The notes under the pieces were generated by a model. That model was given only the letters and a program-made list of their open reading frames with translations. It ran no database searches and was not told where the DNA came from. DNA of 36,051 bases from assembly GCA_943332105.1 (NCBI GenBank), contig CALQOD010000021.1, positions 1 to 36,051 on the forward strand, given 5' to 3'. Made by a program: the position numbers and the translations under genes. Shown here in pieces: positions 18,488 through 27,230 of the stretch (positions are counted from its first letter, which is position 1; each line of letters opens with the position of its first letter). This DNA comes from Chitinophaga pinensis (GTDB lineage Bacteria > Bacteroidota > Bacteroidia > AKYH767-A > OLB10).

Positions 18488-18952
18488 ATGAATAATTTAA
18501 GCTTTGATGATATTTACATGGACCTCGCCCAGAACTTATCACGCAAATCGCATTGTGTGAAAGCAAAGGTTGGTGCCGTGATTTCGAAAGATACCCGAAT
18601 TGTTTCATTAGGATATAATGGACCGCCAGCAGGAACACATAATTGTGATGAGCAATGGCCTGAAGAAGGATGCGCCAGAGATCGAAAAGGCGGATGCTCG
18701 TTAGCGTTACATGCAGAAGCAAATGCAATTTTGTATGCATCAAAAAATCAAATTACCATGGAAGATGCAACACTATATGTTACGCTTTCCCCTTGCCTAG
18801 CCTGCGCAAAAATAATTTACACTACTGGTATTAAAAAAGTTATTTACCTCGACTCCTATGCTGCCTTTAAAGGAATAACAATAGAAGAAGGAGTAGAATT
18901 TTTAACGAGGTTTGGAGTTACAGTAGAACAGTATCAACGTAAACAATTATGA
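18488..18952 (+). CDS. dCMP deaminase (ComEB-like)
   Basis: This cytosolic zinc enzyme converts dCMP to dUMP for thymidylate synthesis. The 154-residue protein carries the cytidine/deoxycytidylate deaminase signature: His75-Ala-Glu77 (zinc ligand and catalytic Glu) and Pro-Cys103-Leu-Ala-Cys106 (two zinc ligands). GYNGPPAGTHNC and GCARD are typical of the dCMP deaminase branch. The gene's last 4 nt overlap the start of the protease gene (ATGA), so the two are translationally coupled. The enzyme has no evident functional link to the protease. Confidence 0.93.
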   Translation: MNNLSFDDIYMDLAQNLSRKSHCVKAKVGAVISKDTRIVSLGYNGPPAGTHNCDEQWPEEGCARDRKGGCSLALHAEANAILYASKNQITMEDATLYVTLSPCLACAKIIYTTGIKKVIYLDSYAAFKGITIEEGVEFLTRFGVTVEQYQRKQL

Positions 18953-20529
18953 GCGAAAAATCTAATTCAAGATCGTGGACACCATTTGTTTTTGGAATTG
19001 CATTAGCATTAGGAATTTACATAGGAGATAAATTAAATTCCAGACATGAATTGAGTGGTGTAAATAAGATGGAGGAGATCCTAAATTTTATAAATTCAAA
19101 TTATGTTGACACTTTAAATATTAATGATACGCAGGATAAAGCTATCGAAGCCTTATTACAGCAGCTTGACCCACATTCAGCTTATATACCTGCTGCAGAT
19201 CTGAAAAATGTGAATGAAGACTTAGAAGGGAATTTTGAAGGAATTGGAGTTGAGTTCAGAATAATTAATGATACAATAGTAGTTCTTAAAGTAATAGCTG
19301 ACGGCCCTAGTGAAAAAGCAGGATTACATGATGGAGATCGAATAATAAAAGTTAATAATAAAAACATTGCAAGTATTAAAATCACTAATAAAGATGTGAT
19401 GAAATTACTGAAAGGCGAAAGTGGCACTAAAGTAAAAGTGACCGTTTTTAGAAAAGCAGCTGGTAAGTCGTTAAGCTATGATATTAAACGCGGAAAAATT
19501 CCACTCTATAGCGTTACTACTTCTTACATGTATAATAAAGAAATAGGATATATTTTAGTTGATCGCTTCGCGGAACATACATACGATGAGTTTATTGAAG
19601 CTACTGAGCGATTAAAAAAATCAGGGATGACAAAACTGATTATTGATGTAAGAAATAATCCAGGAGGATATTTGGAAACTGCAGTTGATATTGTTGATGA
19701 GATGATAGCTGGTGAAAAAATGGTAGTCTACACAGAAGGAAAAAATCGCAAGAAGCAAGAATATAAAACTTCAAAAAAAGGAATTCTCGAAGATATACAA
19801 ATAGAAGTATTAGTTAATGAATCGTCGGCCTCTGCAGCAGAAATTTTAGCTGGCGCACTACAAGACTGGGACAGAGCTACAATTATTGGACGAAGAAGTT
19901 TTGGTAAAGGACTAGTACAAGAACAAACTCCAATCAACGATGGCTCTGCAATTCGTTTAACCGTTGCTAGGTATTATATCCCATCTGGAAGATGCATTCA
20001 AAAATCTTATGCTGGTGGTAGTGAAAAATATTACGAAGACTTTTCTGATAGAGAAAATCATGGAGAACTATTTTCAAAAGACAGTATGAAAATAGATAAG
20101 AGTAAAGCATTTAAAACAGCAAGTGGTAAAACAGTATATGGTGGTGGCGGAATTATCCCTGATTATTTTGTACCACTAGATACTTCTTTTTCAAGTTATT
20201 ATTTGAATAAATTATTTGCAATGAATTCGTTTAGCGATTTCTGCTATAATTACGCTGATAATAATATGGTAAAACTGAAAAGCTTCGAAGGCCCTTTAGA
20301 TTTTGTTGCTAATTATACTATTACCGATAATCTGTTGAACGACTTTATCCATTATGCTACAACCCATGGTGTACCAATGGACCAAAAAGGATATAATCGT
20401 AGTAAACCAGAAATTAAAAACCAATTGAAATCTTTATTTGCACGCATTGCATGGGATGACGAGGGACTTTATCGTACAATAAATGAAAATGATGCTACCT
20501 TCAATAAAGCAGTTGAATTATTTAAATGA
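18949..20529 (+). CDS. C-terminal processing protease, S41 family
   Basis: This 526-residue periplasmic serine protease cleaves proteins near their C-termini. Residues 11-24 form an N-terminal signal anchor. A PDZ domain spans about 95-170 (NFEGIGVEFR ... GPSEKAGLHDGDRI). The S41 peptidase core spans about 190-350. The Ser/Lys dyad is probably Ser295 in NESSASAAEIL and Lys320 in RSFGKGLVQ, 25 residues apart as in known Ctp/Prc proteases. A ~150-residue C-terminal extension follows. The gene overlaps both neighbours by 4 nt (ATGA), placing it in the middle of a coupled three-gene operon. Confidence 0.93.
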   Translation: MSEKSNSRSWTPFVFGIALALGIYIGDKLNSRHELSGVNKMEEILNFINSNYVDTLNINDTQDKAIEALLQQLDPHSAYIPAADLKNVNEDLEGNFEGIGVEFRIINDTIVVLKVIADGPSEKAGLHDGDRIIKVNNKNIASIKITNKDVMKLLKGESGTKVKVTVFRKAAGKSLSYDIKRGKIPLYSVTTSYMYNKEIGYILVDRFAEHTYDEFIEATERLKKSGMTKLIIDVRNNPGGYLETAVDIVDEMIAGEKMVVYTEGKNRKKQEYKTSKKGILEDIQIEVLVNESSASAAEILAGALQDWDRATIIGRRSFGKGLVQEQTPINDGSAIRLTVARYYIPSGRCIQKSYAGGSEKYYEDFSDRENHGELFSKDSMKIDKSKAFKTASGKTVYGGGGIIPDYFVPLDTSFSSYYLNKLFAMNSFSDFCYNYADNNMVKLKSFEGPLDFVANYTITDNLLNDFIHYATTHGVPMDQKGYNRSKPEIKNQLKSLFARIAWDDEGLYRTINENDATFNKAVELFK

Positions 20530-21905
20530 AGTGGTTTAATAAAATAAGTCAGTCGCCGACACTATTTACATTAGCAATTGCAATTACAAGGCTGCCTTTT
20601 TTATTTTTTGGTTACGGATCGGAAGAAGACGCATGGGCATTACCGTTAGTAGCAGAACGGATTGCAAAATCTGGTGTATATGAAGTGTCGCGCTTGCCAG
20701 GTCACCCCTTTCAGGAATTATTATACACAATCATATGGAATACAGGACCTATAGTTTATAATTTATTTACTGTATTCATAAGCAGTTTCGGAATTTACTT
20801 TTTTATTAAAATTTTACAGCACCTTAAATTAGAATGGAAATGGGCTGCTATCAGTCTTGCTTTCACCCCTATTTTCTTTATCAACTGCACCAATAACATG
20901 GACTATCTATGGGCGTGCAGCTTTATTATCATATCACTTTATCATCTACTAAAAAATAATTTTCTCTTTAGTGGATTATTTCTCGCTATGGCCATTGGAT
21001 GCCGTATTACTTCAGGCGCTGCAATAATTCCATTAATTATTTTTTTGATGATCACTGAAAACGAACAATTAGTCAAGAGCCTATTTAAAATTGTGTTGTT
21101 CACTGCAGTTTTTACAATATTAATTTTTATTCCAGTATTAAAAGAATATGGTTTAACCTTTTTCACTTATTATGAGCACTTTCCGATTCCTTCATTTGCT
21201 AAGAATTTTTACAAGGGAAGTTTTGGTGCTTTTGGAATCACTGGTTATGTCGGAGTTTTAATGCTAGTATTTTATAGTTTTAAAAAATTAATTAAAAATC
21301 TAAATTTATTTAAGTCGCCAATAATTATAGTCGCAATTGTAGGTGTCACTTTGTTTAAAATTGCATTTATTAGCTTACCACTTAAATCAGCTTTCATTAT
21401 TCCAATTTTACCCTATTTGTTTTTGATGACAGCTGTATTGTGCGATGAAAAAATTCAAAAATGGGCATCCATCTTATTAGTTATTTCTTGTTTTTTCTTC
21501 GGAATTAATTTATCTGATCCACTAAGAGGATCGAAAGAAAGTAAACTTAGTTATTCATTTGAAGTAAGCAATCAAAAAGTTGTATTTGATGTTTTATCAG
21601 GCATTTTTACTGCTGATATTACAAAGCGAATAAACCGTACAGCGTTTGCAAATGAAGTAATCGATAAAGCAAAAGGAATTCATGAGCCTACGTATATAAT
21701 CGCAGGATGGTACTTGTCGGACATTCTTGTACTTCAAAAAGGGTATGAAAATGTTTATGTGAAATATGGTTATTATACCAATAAAAATGTACTTGATTCA
21801 CTTGCGAGAATAAACTACTCGATAAAATACTTACCGCAACAAGAAGAACTAAACGATTTACGTTTTGGAAATTCTTTTACAAAAACATGCGCAACACCTT
21901 TTTAG
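20526..21905 (+). CDS. Polytopic membrane protein, probable GT-C type glycosyltransferase
   Basis: The 459-residue product has many hydrophobic helices and no signal sequence. After the first helix, the extracytoplasmic loop has acidic residues (GYGSEEDAWALPL) and then SRLPGHPFQELLY. This resembles the DxD/ED loop of GT-C enzymes that transfer sugars from polyprenyl phosphate carriers. Sequence after about residue 330 is more polar and probably periplasmic. The substrate is unknown. It begins within the stop of the protease gene (ATGA overlap), and its TAG shares 4 nt with the stop codon of the convergent thioesterase gene. The GT-C assignment is an inference from topology and the loop motif. 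Confidence 0.6.
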   Translation: MKWFNKISQSPTLFTLAIAITRLPFLFFGYGSEEDAWALPLVAERIAKSGVYEVSRLPGHPFQELLYTIIWNTGPIVYNLFTVFISSFGIYFFIKILQHLKLEWKWAAISLAFTPIFFINCTNNMDYLWACSFIIISLYHLLKNNFLFSGLFLAMAIGCRITSGAAIIPLIIFLMITENEQLVKSLFKIVLFTAVFTILIFIPVLKEYGLTFFTYYEHFPIPSFAKNFYKGSFGAFGITGYVGVLMLVFYSFKKLIKNLNLFKSPIIIVAIVGVTLFKIAFISLPLKSAFIIPILPYLFLMTAVLCDEKIQKWASILLVISCFFFGINLSDPLRGSKESKLSYSFEVSNQKVVFDVLSGIFTADITKRINRTAFANEVIDKAKGIHEPTYIIAGWYLSDILVLQKGYENVYVKYGYYTNKNVLDSLARINYSIKYLPQQEELNDLRFGNSFTKTCATPF

Positions 21906-22339
21906 CTTAGTCCATCTTCAAAAGCTATTACTTTTGCTCTCCACGACTTAGGTATTTCTACTGTTGAATTACTGAGATAGTTGTAGCATACCTGCACCGA
22001 CATCCCAGAGGCACAAATAAACACCTCCTGTCCATTTTCAGAAGTAATTGCGTATTCGACTTCATAACTTTTATTCCCTAATTTGCTTACACGAGAATAC
22101 ACAAATACATTATCAGACAGCAAAATTGGTCGATGATAATTAATCTCAGTCTTTGCTAGTATCACACCTTGCTCATTCCAGTTAACAGTTTCATTTATTA
22201 CATCGCTGAAATAATGAATCCTAGCTAACTCAAAATAAGTTAGATGATTAGCATTATTGACATGCCCCATATGATCAATATCTTTAAAACGAATTTGAAT
22301 AGCTAACTTATGTTTGAATTCTGACAGATTAATTTTCAT
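21902..22339 (-). CDS. Hotdog-fold acyl-CoA thioesterase (4HBT/YbgC-like)
   Basis: The 145-residue protein belongs to the hotdog thioesterases that hydrolyse acyl-CoA or acyl-ACP. IRFKDIDHMGHVNNANHLTYFELAR (about residues 16-40) contains the catalytic Asp22 and the GHVNNA signature of the 4HBT subfamily. A longer reading frame begins at 22402, but a perfect -7 box lies between that point and Met22, so I choose ATG 22339, which also puts the hotdog domain at the usual distance from the N-terminus. It is transcribed divergently from the GIN-domain lipoprotein, and the gene end overlaps the convergent membrane protein by 4 nt. The natural substrate is unknown. Confidence 0.87.
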   Translation of the reverse strand: MKINLSEFKHKLAIQIRFKDIDHMGHVNNANHLTYFELARIHYFSDVINETVNWNEQGVILAKTEINYHRPILLSDNVFVYSRVSKLGNKSYEVEYAITSENGQEVFICASGMSVQVCYNYLSNSTVEIPKSWRAKVIAFEDGLS

Positions 22340-22356
22340 AATATTTTTGTTGGAAG

Positions 22357-22364
22357 CAAATTTA
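22357..22364 (-). promoter_or_regulatory. Bacteroidota -7 box upstream of the thioesterase gene
   Basis: On the minus strand this reads TAAATTTG, 17 nt before the ATG at 22339. It lies inside the longer open frame that begins at 22402, which argues for the shorter protein. Confidence 0.55.
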
Positions 22365-22414
22365 ATAGAAACCAATAAATGTTTATTATATTCGCTAAAC
22401 AATTAATTACAATC

Positions 22415-23125
22415 ATGAGAGCATTACCAATAATAAGCACAATTATTCTTTTATGCTTTTTCATTTCCTCTTGCAGATCTAAGGTTGAAGGAGAGGGTCC
22501 AATTAATTTACATGAAGTAAAAATTAGCAACTTCGATAAACTATATCTTGAGATACCAGCTCATATTGTTATTGAAAATAGTGACACTTCTACATTTACA
22601 ATTGCTTGCCAAGATAATATTTTACAGGAGCTAACTATACACAATATTGGCAAAAAATTATTGATTGAATCAAGCAAAAAATTCAACAGTCAAAAACCAA
22701 TAGAAATAATAATAACTACTCCAAAAGTTTATTATATTGACATTGCTGGACAAGGACAGGTAGATTACAACCCTGTAGTTTATCAAAGCGAATTAAAAAT
22801 TAATCTGAGTGGCAGCGGAAAGATAAATTCCCGAATCAATACAGAATCTATTGAGGTAAAAATTAACGATAATGGTAATGTTGTTTTATCAGGGAAATCA
22901 GCTATTTTAAAAGGAACACTCAATGGATCAGGCGATATTCATGCTTATGATTTAATTGCTGATAAATGCAAGTTTGAAATTAATGGCGCTGGCAATGTTA
23001 GATGCAGTCCAAGCACATTATTAAAGGCAACTATTGACGGAAGTGGAGATGTTTTTTATAGAGGAACTCCAGAAATAAAATCTGAAATTAAAGGCTCTGG
23101 CCAAATAAAAAGAGAATCAAAATAG
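22415..23125 (+). CDS. GIN-domain (DUF2807) lipoprotein
   Basis: The 236-residue product is an exported lipoprotein: a hydrophobic signal ends in the lipobox-like FISSC, with lipidated Cys about residue 20. The body is a DUF2807/GIN domain, a right-handed beta-helix with repeated G(S/A)G(D/N/Q/K) turns such as LSGSGKINS, LNGSGDIHA, INGAGNVRC, IDGSGDVFY and IKGSGQIKR. The family is widespread in Bacteroidota, is often called a putative autotransporter adhesin head domain, and has no established function. The ATG at 22415 is chosen over an in-frame ATG at 22379 because it starts directly at the signal peptide. Its stop codon overlaps the next gene's GTG start by one base. Confidence 0.85.
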   Translation: MRALPIISTIILLCFFISSCRSKVEGEGPINLHEVKISNFDKLYLEIPAHIVIENSDTSTFTIACQDNILQELTIHNIGKKLLIESSKKFNSQKPIEIIITTPKVYYIDIAGQGQVDYNPVVYQSELKINLSGSGKINSRINTESIEVKINDNGNVVLSGKSAILKGTLNGSGDIHAYDLIADKCKFEINGAGNVRCSPSTLLKATIDGSGDVFYRGTPEIKSEIKGSGQIKRESK

Positions 23126-24279
23126 TGAAACTACTTTTCCTTACCTCGCGATTCCCTTACCCGCTTGAAAAAGGCGATAAATTAAGAGCTTACTACTTTA
23201 TTAAGTACTTAAGTACAAAGCATGATATTTATTTATTTGCAATAAATGAAAATATACCTGACCAGAATTTAATTGATGAACTAGCGCCATTTTGCAAGAA
23301 AATTGAAGTTGTAAAAATCTCTAAACTGCAATCGCTAGCAAATTTAATTAAAGCAATTTTTCAATTTAAAATCCCATACCAAACTGCTTATTTTACTTCG
23401 CACAATGCTCAAAATAAATTAATAGCATATGCTAAAGAAAACAAACCTGACGCTGTTTTTTGTCATTTAATTCGTATGGGAGAGTACATCAAATATTTAT
23501 CTCTAGAAAATTCAATACTTGATTTCATGGATACTTTTTCCATTGGAATGAAACGATATGCTGAAAATGGAAATTTATTAATTCGAATACCCGCAAAGAT
23601 TGAATACAGACGATTATTGAAATACGAAAATAAATTATTTGATTTGTTTAAGCACAAAATAATAATATCTAGTCAAGATCAATCTTATATACCGCATCCA
23701 AACAATACAACTATTCAAATAATTCCTAATGGAGTTGATGCAGATTTTTATCAAAATAAGTCTAGCGAGAAAAAACACGATTTACTATTTATTGGAAATC
23801 TTTCGTACGCACCAAATATCTATGCTATCAACTATGCTGCTGAGCACATCATGCCACAATTAAAGTCGCTTACCTTAGCTATTGTAGGTGCTACTCCTAA
23901 TCGTGAAATATTTAAACTGCAATCGGCGAACATTAAAATTATTGGTTGGGTTGATGATAGTCGAGATGCATATAACGAATCGAAAATTATGATTGCTCCG
24001 ATGTTTATAAGCATAGGATTGCAAAATAAAATATTACAGGCGATGTCGATGGAAATACCTTGTGTAATTACCAGCATGGCTAATAATGCGCTGGGTGCAA
24101 TAGCAGAAAAGGAAGTATTAATCGCAGATACTCCAGAAGAATTTATTACTCAAATTAACCGGTTGCTGAGCGATCATTTTTTATATGAATCGATAACTAC
24201 TAACGGAAGAAAATTTATTTTAAAAAATTTCAACTGGACAGAAAACGTTGAAAAAATAAACCAGCTTTTAATGAATTAG
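23125..24279 (+). CDS. GT-B glycosyltransferase (TIGR03087-like)
   Basis: The 384-residue protein starts with MKLLFLTSRFPYPLEKGDKLRAYYF (residues 1-25), the N-terminal signature of a glycosyltransferase 4 subgroup tied to exopolysaccharide export. PNGVDADFYQ (201-210), LLFIGNLSYAPN and GWVDDSRDAYNESKIMIAPM form the donor domain. GLQNKILQAMSME (298-310) replaces the usual NKxLEAMA, with Gln305 where a nucleotide-binding Glu is usual. The start codon is GTG, overlapping the lipoprotein TAG by one base, so the two are coupled. The 3' end overlaps the convergent PAP2-like gene by 12 nt. Donor and acceptor are unknown. Confidence 0.82.
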   Translation: MKLLFLTSRFPYPLEKGDKLRAYYFIKYLSTKHDIYLFAINENIPDQNLIDELAPFCKKIEVVKISKLQSLANLIKAIFQFKIPYQTAYFTSHNAQNKLIAYAKENKPDAVFCHLIRMGEYIKYLSLENSILDFMDTFSIGMKRYAENGNLLIRIPAKIEYRRLLKYENKLFDLFKHKIIISSQDQSYIPHPNNTTIQIIPNGVDADFYQNKSSEKKHDLLFIGNLSYAPNIYAINYAAEHIMPQLKSLTLAIVGATPNREIFKLQSANIKIIGWVDDSRDAYNESKIMIAPMFISIGLQNKILQAMSMEIPCVITSMANNALGAIAEKEVLIADTPEEFITQINRLLSDHFLYESITTNGRKFILKNFNWTENVEKINQLLMN

Positions 24280-24840
24280 CTGAGCTACTAGGCCTAATAT
24301 TATTCCACTAATACTACCAATAATTACTTCCATTTTTGTATGCCTGCCAAGTATTACACGCGACAACCCCACAAATGCACTAACCGCTAAAGCAATTAAC
24401 CCTATTACGAGAAAATCATATAACATTAAGGCTGCTAGAAAAAAAGCGGTAGCACAATGAAGCGAAATTTTAAATTTGTTCCTAAAAAAATAAAATACAA
24501 AAATCATTATTGAATAGGTCAGTAATAGATAAACAAGCCCTATCGGAAAATTATAATAAACACTTTCTGCTAAAAGCAACATTAGTATAAAGAGCAGTTT
24601 GGGGTACGACTTACTTCGTTCTTGGTTATTACTCAAATCGAAATTGGAAATTTTACCACGAAAAACCTGAATACTGTTAAAAACAATTATCGGTATTATT
24701 GCAGTTAAGCTTATCAATATTAATACTGCTTTCGCAATTTCATATCCATATATTTCTCTAATATACGTAAATGAAAATATACTAATTATCAGTAAAGGAT
24801 GAAAAACTATAGAAACAATTCTTGCAAATATTTTAAGCAT
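24268..24840 (-). CDS. PAP2-like (phosphatidic acid phosphatase type 2) membrane protein
   Basis: This 190-residue integral membrane protein has about five or six hydrophobic helices. Two PAP2 motifs are visible: Ser126-Leu-His128 in KISLHCATAFF, and SRVILGRHTKMEVIIG with Arg161 and His167, the expected phosphohistidine pair. The first motif (KxxxxxxRP) is not canonical; NNQERSKSYP (71-80) may stand in its place, as in a Bacteroidota subgroup. Likely substrates are lipid phosphates such as polyprenyl diphosphate or phosphatidate, which is an inference. It starts one base after the histidine kinase stop codon (TAAGATG), so it belongs to the signalling operon. Confidence 0.72.
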   Translation of the reverse strand: MLKIFARIVSIVFHPLLIISIFSFTYIREIYGYEIAKAVLILISLTAIIPIIVFNSIQVFRGKISNFDLSNNQERSKSYPKLLFILMLLLAESVYYNFPIGLVYLLLTYSIMIFVFYFFRNKFKISLHCATAFFLAALMLYDFLVIGLIALAVSAFVGLSRVILGRHTKMEVIIGSISGIILGLVAQLIH

Positions 24841-24841
24841 C

Positions 24842-27199
24842 TTAGTCTAGTACAATAATTTTGTCATTAAGCAATTCTATTTCAGATTTAAAATCATCTA
24901 CTACCAAAGCAATTGTATATTCAATCTCAGCAATATCATTTTTCAATTGCGATGATGTTCTTTTTAAATCTCTGTATCCTTCTACATTTCTAATAGTAGT
25001 ATAAAGTGATTTTATTCCAGCGCCATCAATTGTTGGTTTTATTTTATGCGCTAAAGTTGCTGCCGAATCCATTTCGCCATTTATATAATGTTGCTTCATT
25101 TTCATAACTGTTTCAGGTATCGTTTCAATAAAAATTGAAAGCATCCTTTGTATAAAATCAGTACTAGTACCTAGCTCTTTTGATAAGTTATCTAAGTTAT
25201 ATAATTTTTTATTTTCAAATTGAGGCTTTTTACGCGCAGGGTATTTTCGTTTAGAAAATTTGATAAGTTCTGTTTTATCAATACATAATGAAACAATTTT
25301 TTTATACAAAAAATCCTCTTTAAAAGGCTTTACAATTACATCCTCCATTCCAGCACTTAAAAACTTTTTCTGAAATTGTTTTGCAGGATTAGCTGTTAAG
25401 GCGATAATTGGTGTTTTAGATTTCTTTACATCCTTATAATTACGAATTAACGCTGTTGTTTGCAACCCATCTAAAACAGGCATTTGAATATCCATTAATA
25501 CTATATCGTAATTGTTATTCTTGAATAATTCATATGCTTCTTGACCATTAGAAGCTACATCTACTTTTAAACCCCAATCTTGTAGCATTGCTTGAACTAT
25601 AAACTGATTCACTAAATTATCTTCTGCTAGTAATACACGAAGTGATCCTATCATTAAACGCTCCGAATAATCGGGTTTATCAAAAAACTCATCTTTACTT
25701 TTTTCAAAAGGTAAAATAACTGAAAATTCACTTCCTTTACCCACATCACTTATTATAGAAATAGTTCCATCCATTTGCTCAACAATACTTTTTACAATAG
25801 ACAATCCAAGCCCAATGCCTGCCGAAGTATTTTGATGTAATGGATTTAATTGAGTAAAACTGTTAAAGATTTTATCAATCTTATTTTCCTCAATACCTAA
25901 CCCTGTATCCTTCACAGAAAACTCAATCCAAATACGATCATTATCCTCCTTATGAATTTTACTAGATACTACAACTTCTCCTTCAGCCGTGAATTTAATT
26001 GCATTACCTATTAAGTTTAACAATACTTGATTTAACCGATATGGATCGCCAACTACTTTCGGTAAAGTATCTACATCTATTAGATGTTTTAAAATTAACC
26101 CTTTTTCTTCGGCAATTAATAATTTTATTTGAACAGCAGTATCTGCAACTTGATTTACATCAAATACAACACGATCAAAACTTAATGTGCCAGATTCAAT
26201 TTTAGCTATATCCAGCAAATCATTTATTATAACCAATAAATTTTCTGCAGTAGAATTTAAAACATTAATATATTTTTTCTGCGTTAATGATAGCTGCGTT
26301 TTTTGTAATAAACGAGACATACCTAACACACCGTTTAGAGGCGTGCGCATTTCATGGCCTAAGCTCGCCATAAACATCTCTTTTACCTGCACCGACTCTT
26401 CTGCTAGCTGCTTTGCTTTTATTAATTCGTCTTCTGCAATTTTTCGTTCAGTGATGTCTAATAAGGAACCGAATAAACCTATTAGATTACCATCCTTATC
26501 GATTCTCATTTGCGAATTTGTTTGAATCATTTTCACTTCACCATTATAACAAATTATTCGATATGCTATATCATGCGGTAATTTATTATTAATAATGCGC
26601 TGCATATTTTCTTGCACCATCTCAACATCATCGGCATGAACCAAAGAAATAAATTCATCAAAGGAAGGCGCTCCTAAAGATTCTGGCCTGCCCCATATGA
26701 GAAACAAACCTGGTGACCATGAAATTTTATTTTCAATAAAATCAAACTCATAACTGCCTGCCTTTGCTAACCGTTCAGCATCAAATAATGATTTCTGACT
26801 TTTAATTAATGTTTCTCTATTTTTCTTTTGCTCTGTTATTTCAATGCCATATCCCAAAAAATGTGTAAAGTTTCCATTCTCATCAAAATAAGGATTTACT
26901 CTACGAATATAATAACGCTCATTACCATGTTTATCAGCTATTCGTTCTTCAATTTCCATTGGGGTTTTAGATTCTAAAACTGCTTCAAGCATCTTACGCC
27001 TTCCTTTTGCAATTTCAACAGGAACATTTCTGAATTCACAATATTCCAAATCTGTTTTACCAATTATCCATTGACGAATTTCTGGATCATTTACTGCTTT
27101 TGGATTAACATATATATAACGAAAATCCTTGTCAATAACAACAAAATCGCCTGGAAACTGAGATAATAACGATTCAAAAAAATGTTCGTTGAATGACAT
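24842..27199 (-). CDS. Hybrid sensor histidine kinase (PAS-PAS-HisKA-HATPase-REC-Hpt)
   Basis: The 785-residue protein has no transmembrane segment and is probably cytosolic. PAS domains lie at about 8-125 and 135-255; the first has PYFDENGNFTHFLGYGIEITEQ at its end. HisKA follows, with His282 in ASLGHEMRTPLNG. The HATPase domain has NLIGNAIKFT and GLGIEENKID. A receiver domain carries Asp570 in LMDIQMPVLDG. An Hpt domain near the C-terminus has His718 in AHKIKPT. It thus holds a full His-Asp-His phosphorelay. The start is ATG 27199; an in-frame TTG two codons earlier is less likely. It lies 31 nt after the NtrC-type regulator gene, its probable partner. Confidence 0.93.
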   Translation of the reverse strand: MSFNEHFFESLLSQFPGDFVVIDKDFRYIYVNPKAVNDPEIRQWIIGKTDLEYCEFRNVPVEIAKGRRKMLEAVLESKTPMEIEERIADKHGNERYYIRRVNPYFDENGNFTHFLGYGIEITEQKKNRETLIKSQKSLFDAERLAKAGSYEFDFIENKISWSPGLFLIWGRPESLGAPSFDEFISLVHADDVEMVQENMQRIINNKLPHDIAYRIICYNGEVKMIQTNSQMRIDKDGNLIGLFGSLLDITERKIAEDELIKAKQLAEESVQVKEMFMASLGHEMRTPLNGVLGMSRLLQKTQLSLTQKKYINVLNSTAENLLVIINDLLDIAKIESGTLSFDRVVFDVNQVADTAVQIKLLIAEEKGLILKHLIDVDTLPKVVGDPYRLNQVLLNLIGNAIKFTAEGEVVVSSKIHKEDNDRIWIEFSVKDTGLGIEENKIDKIFNSFTQLNPLHQNTSAGIGLGLSIVKSIVEQMDGTISIISDVGKGSEFSVILPFEKSKDEFFDKPDYSERLMIGSLRVLLAEDNLVNQFIVQAMLQDWGLKVDVASNGQEAYELFKNNNYDIVLMDIQMPVLDGLQTTALIRNYKDVKKSKTPIIALTANPAKQFQKKFLSAGMEDVIVKPFKEDFLYKKIVSLCIDKTELIKFSKRKYPARKKPQFENKKLYNLDNLSKELGTSTDFIQRMLSIFIETIPETVMKMKQHYINGEMDSAATLAHKIKPTIDGAGIKSLYTTIRNVEGYRDLKRTSSQLKNDIAEIEYTIALVVDDFKSEIELLNDKIIVLD

Positions 27200-27230
27200 A
27201 ATCAATAATCAAATTATTTAATGCAATATA

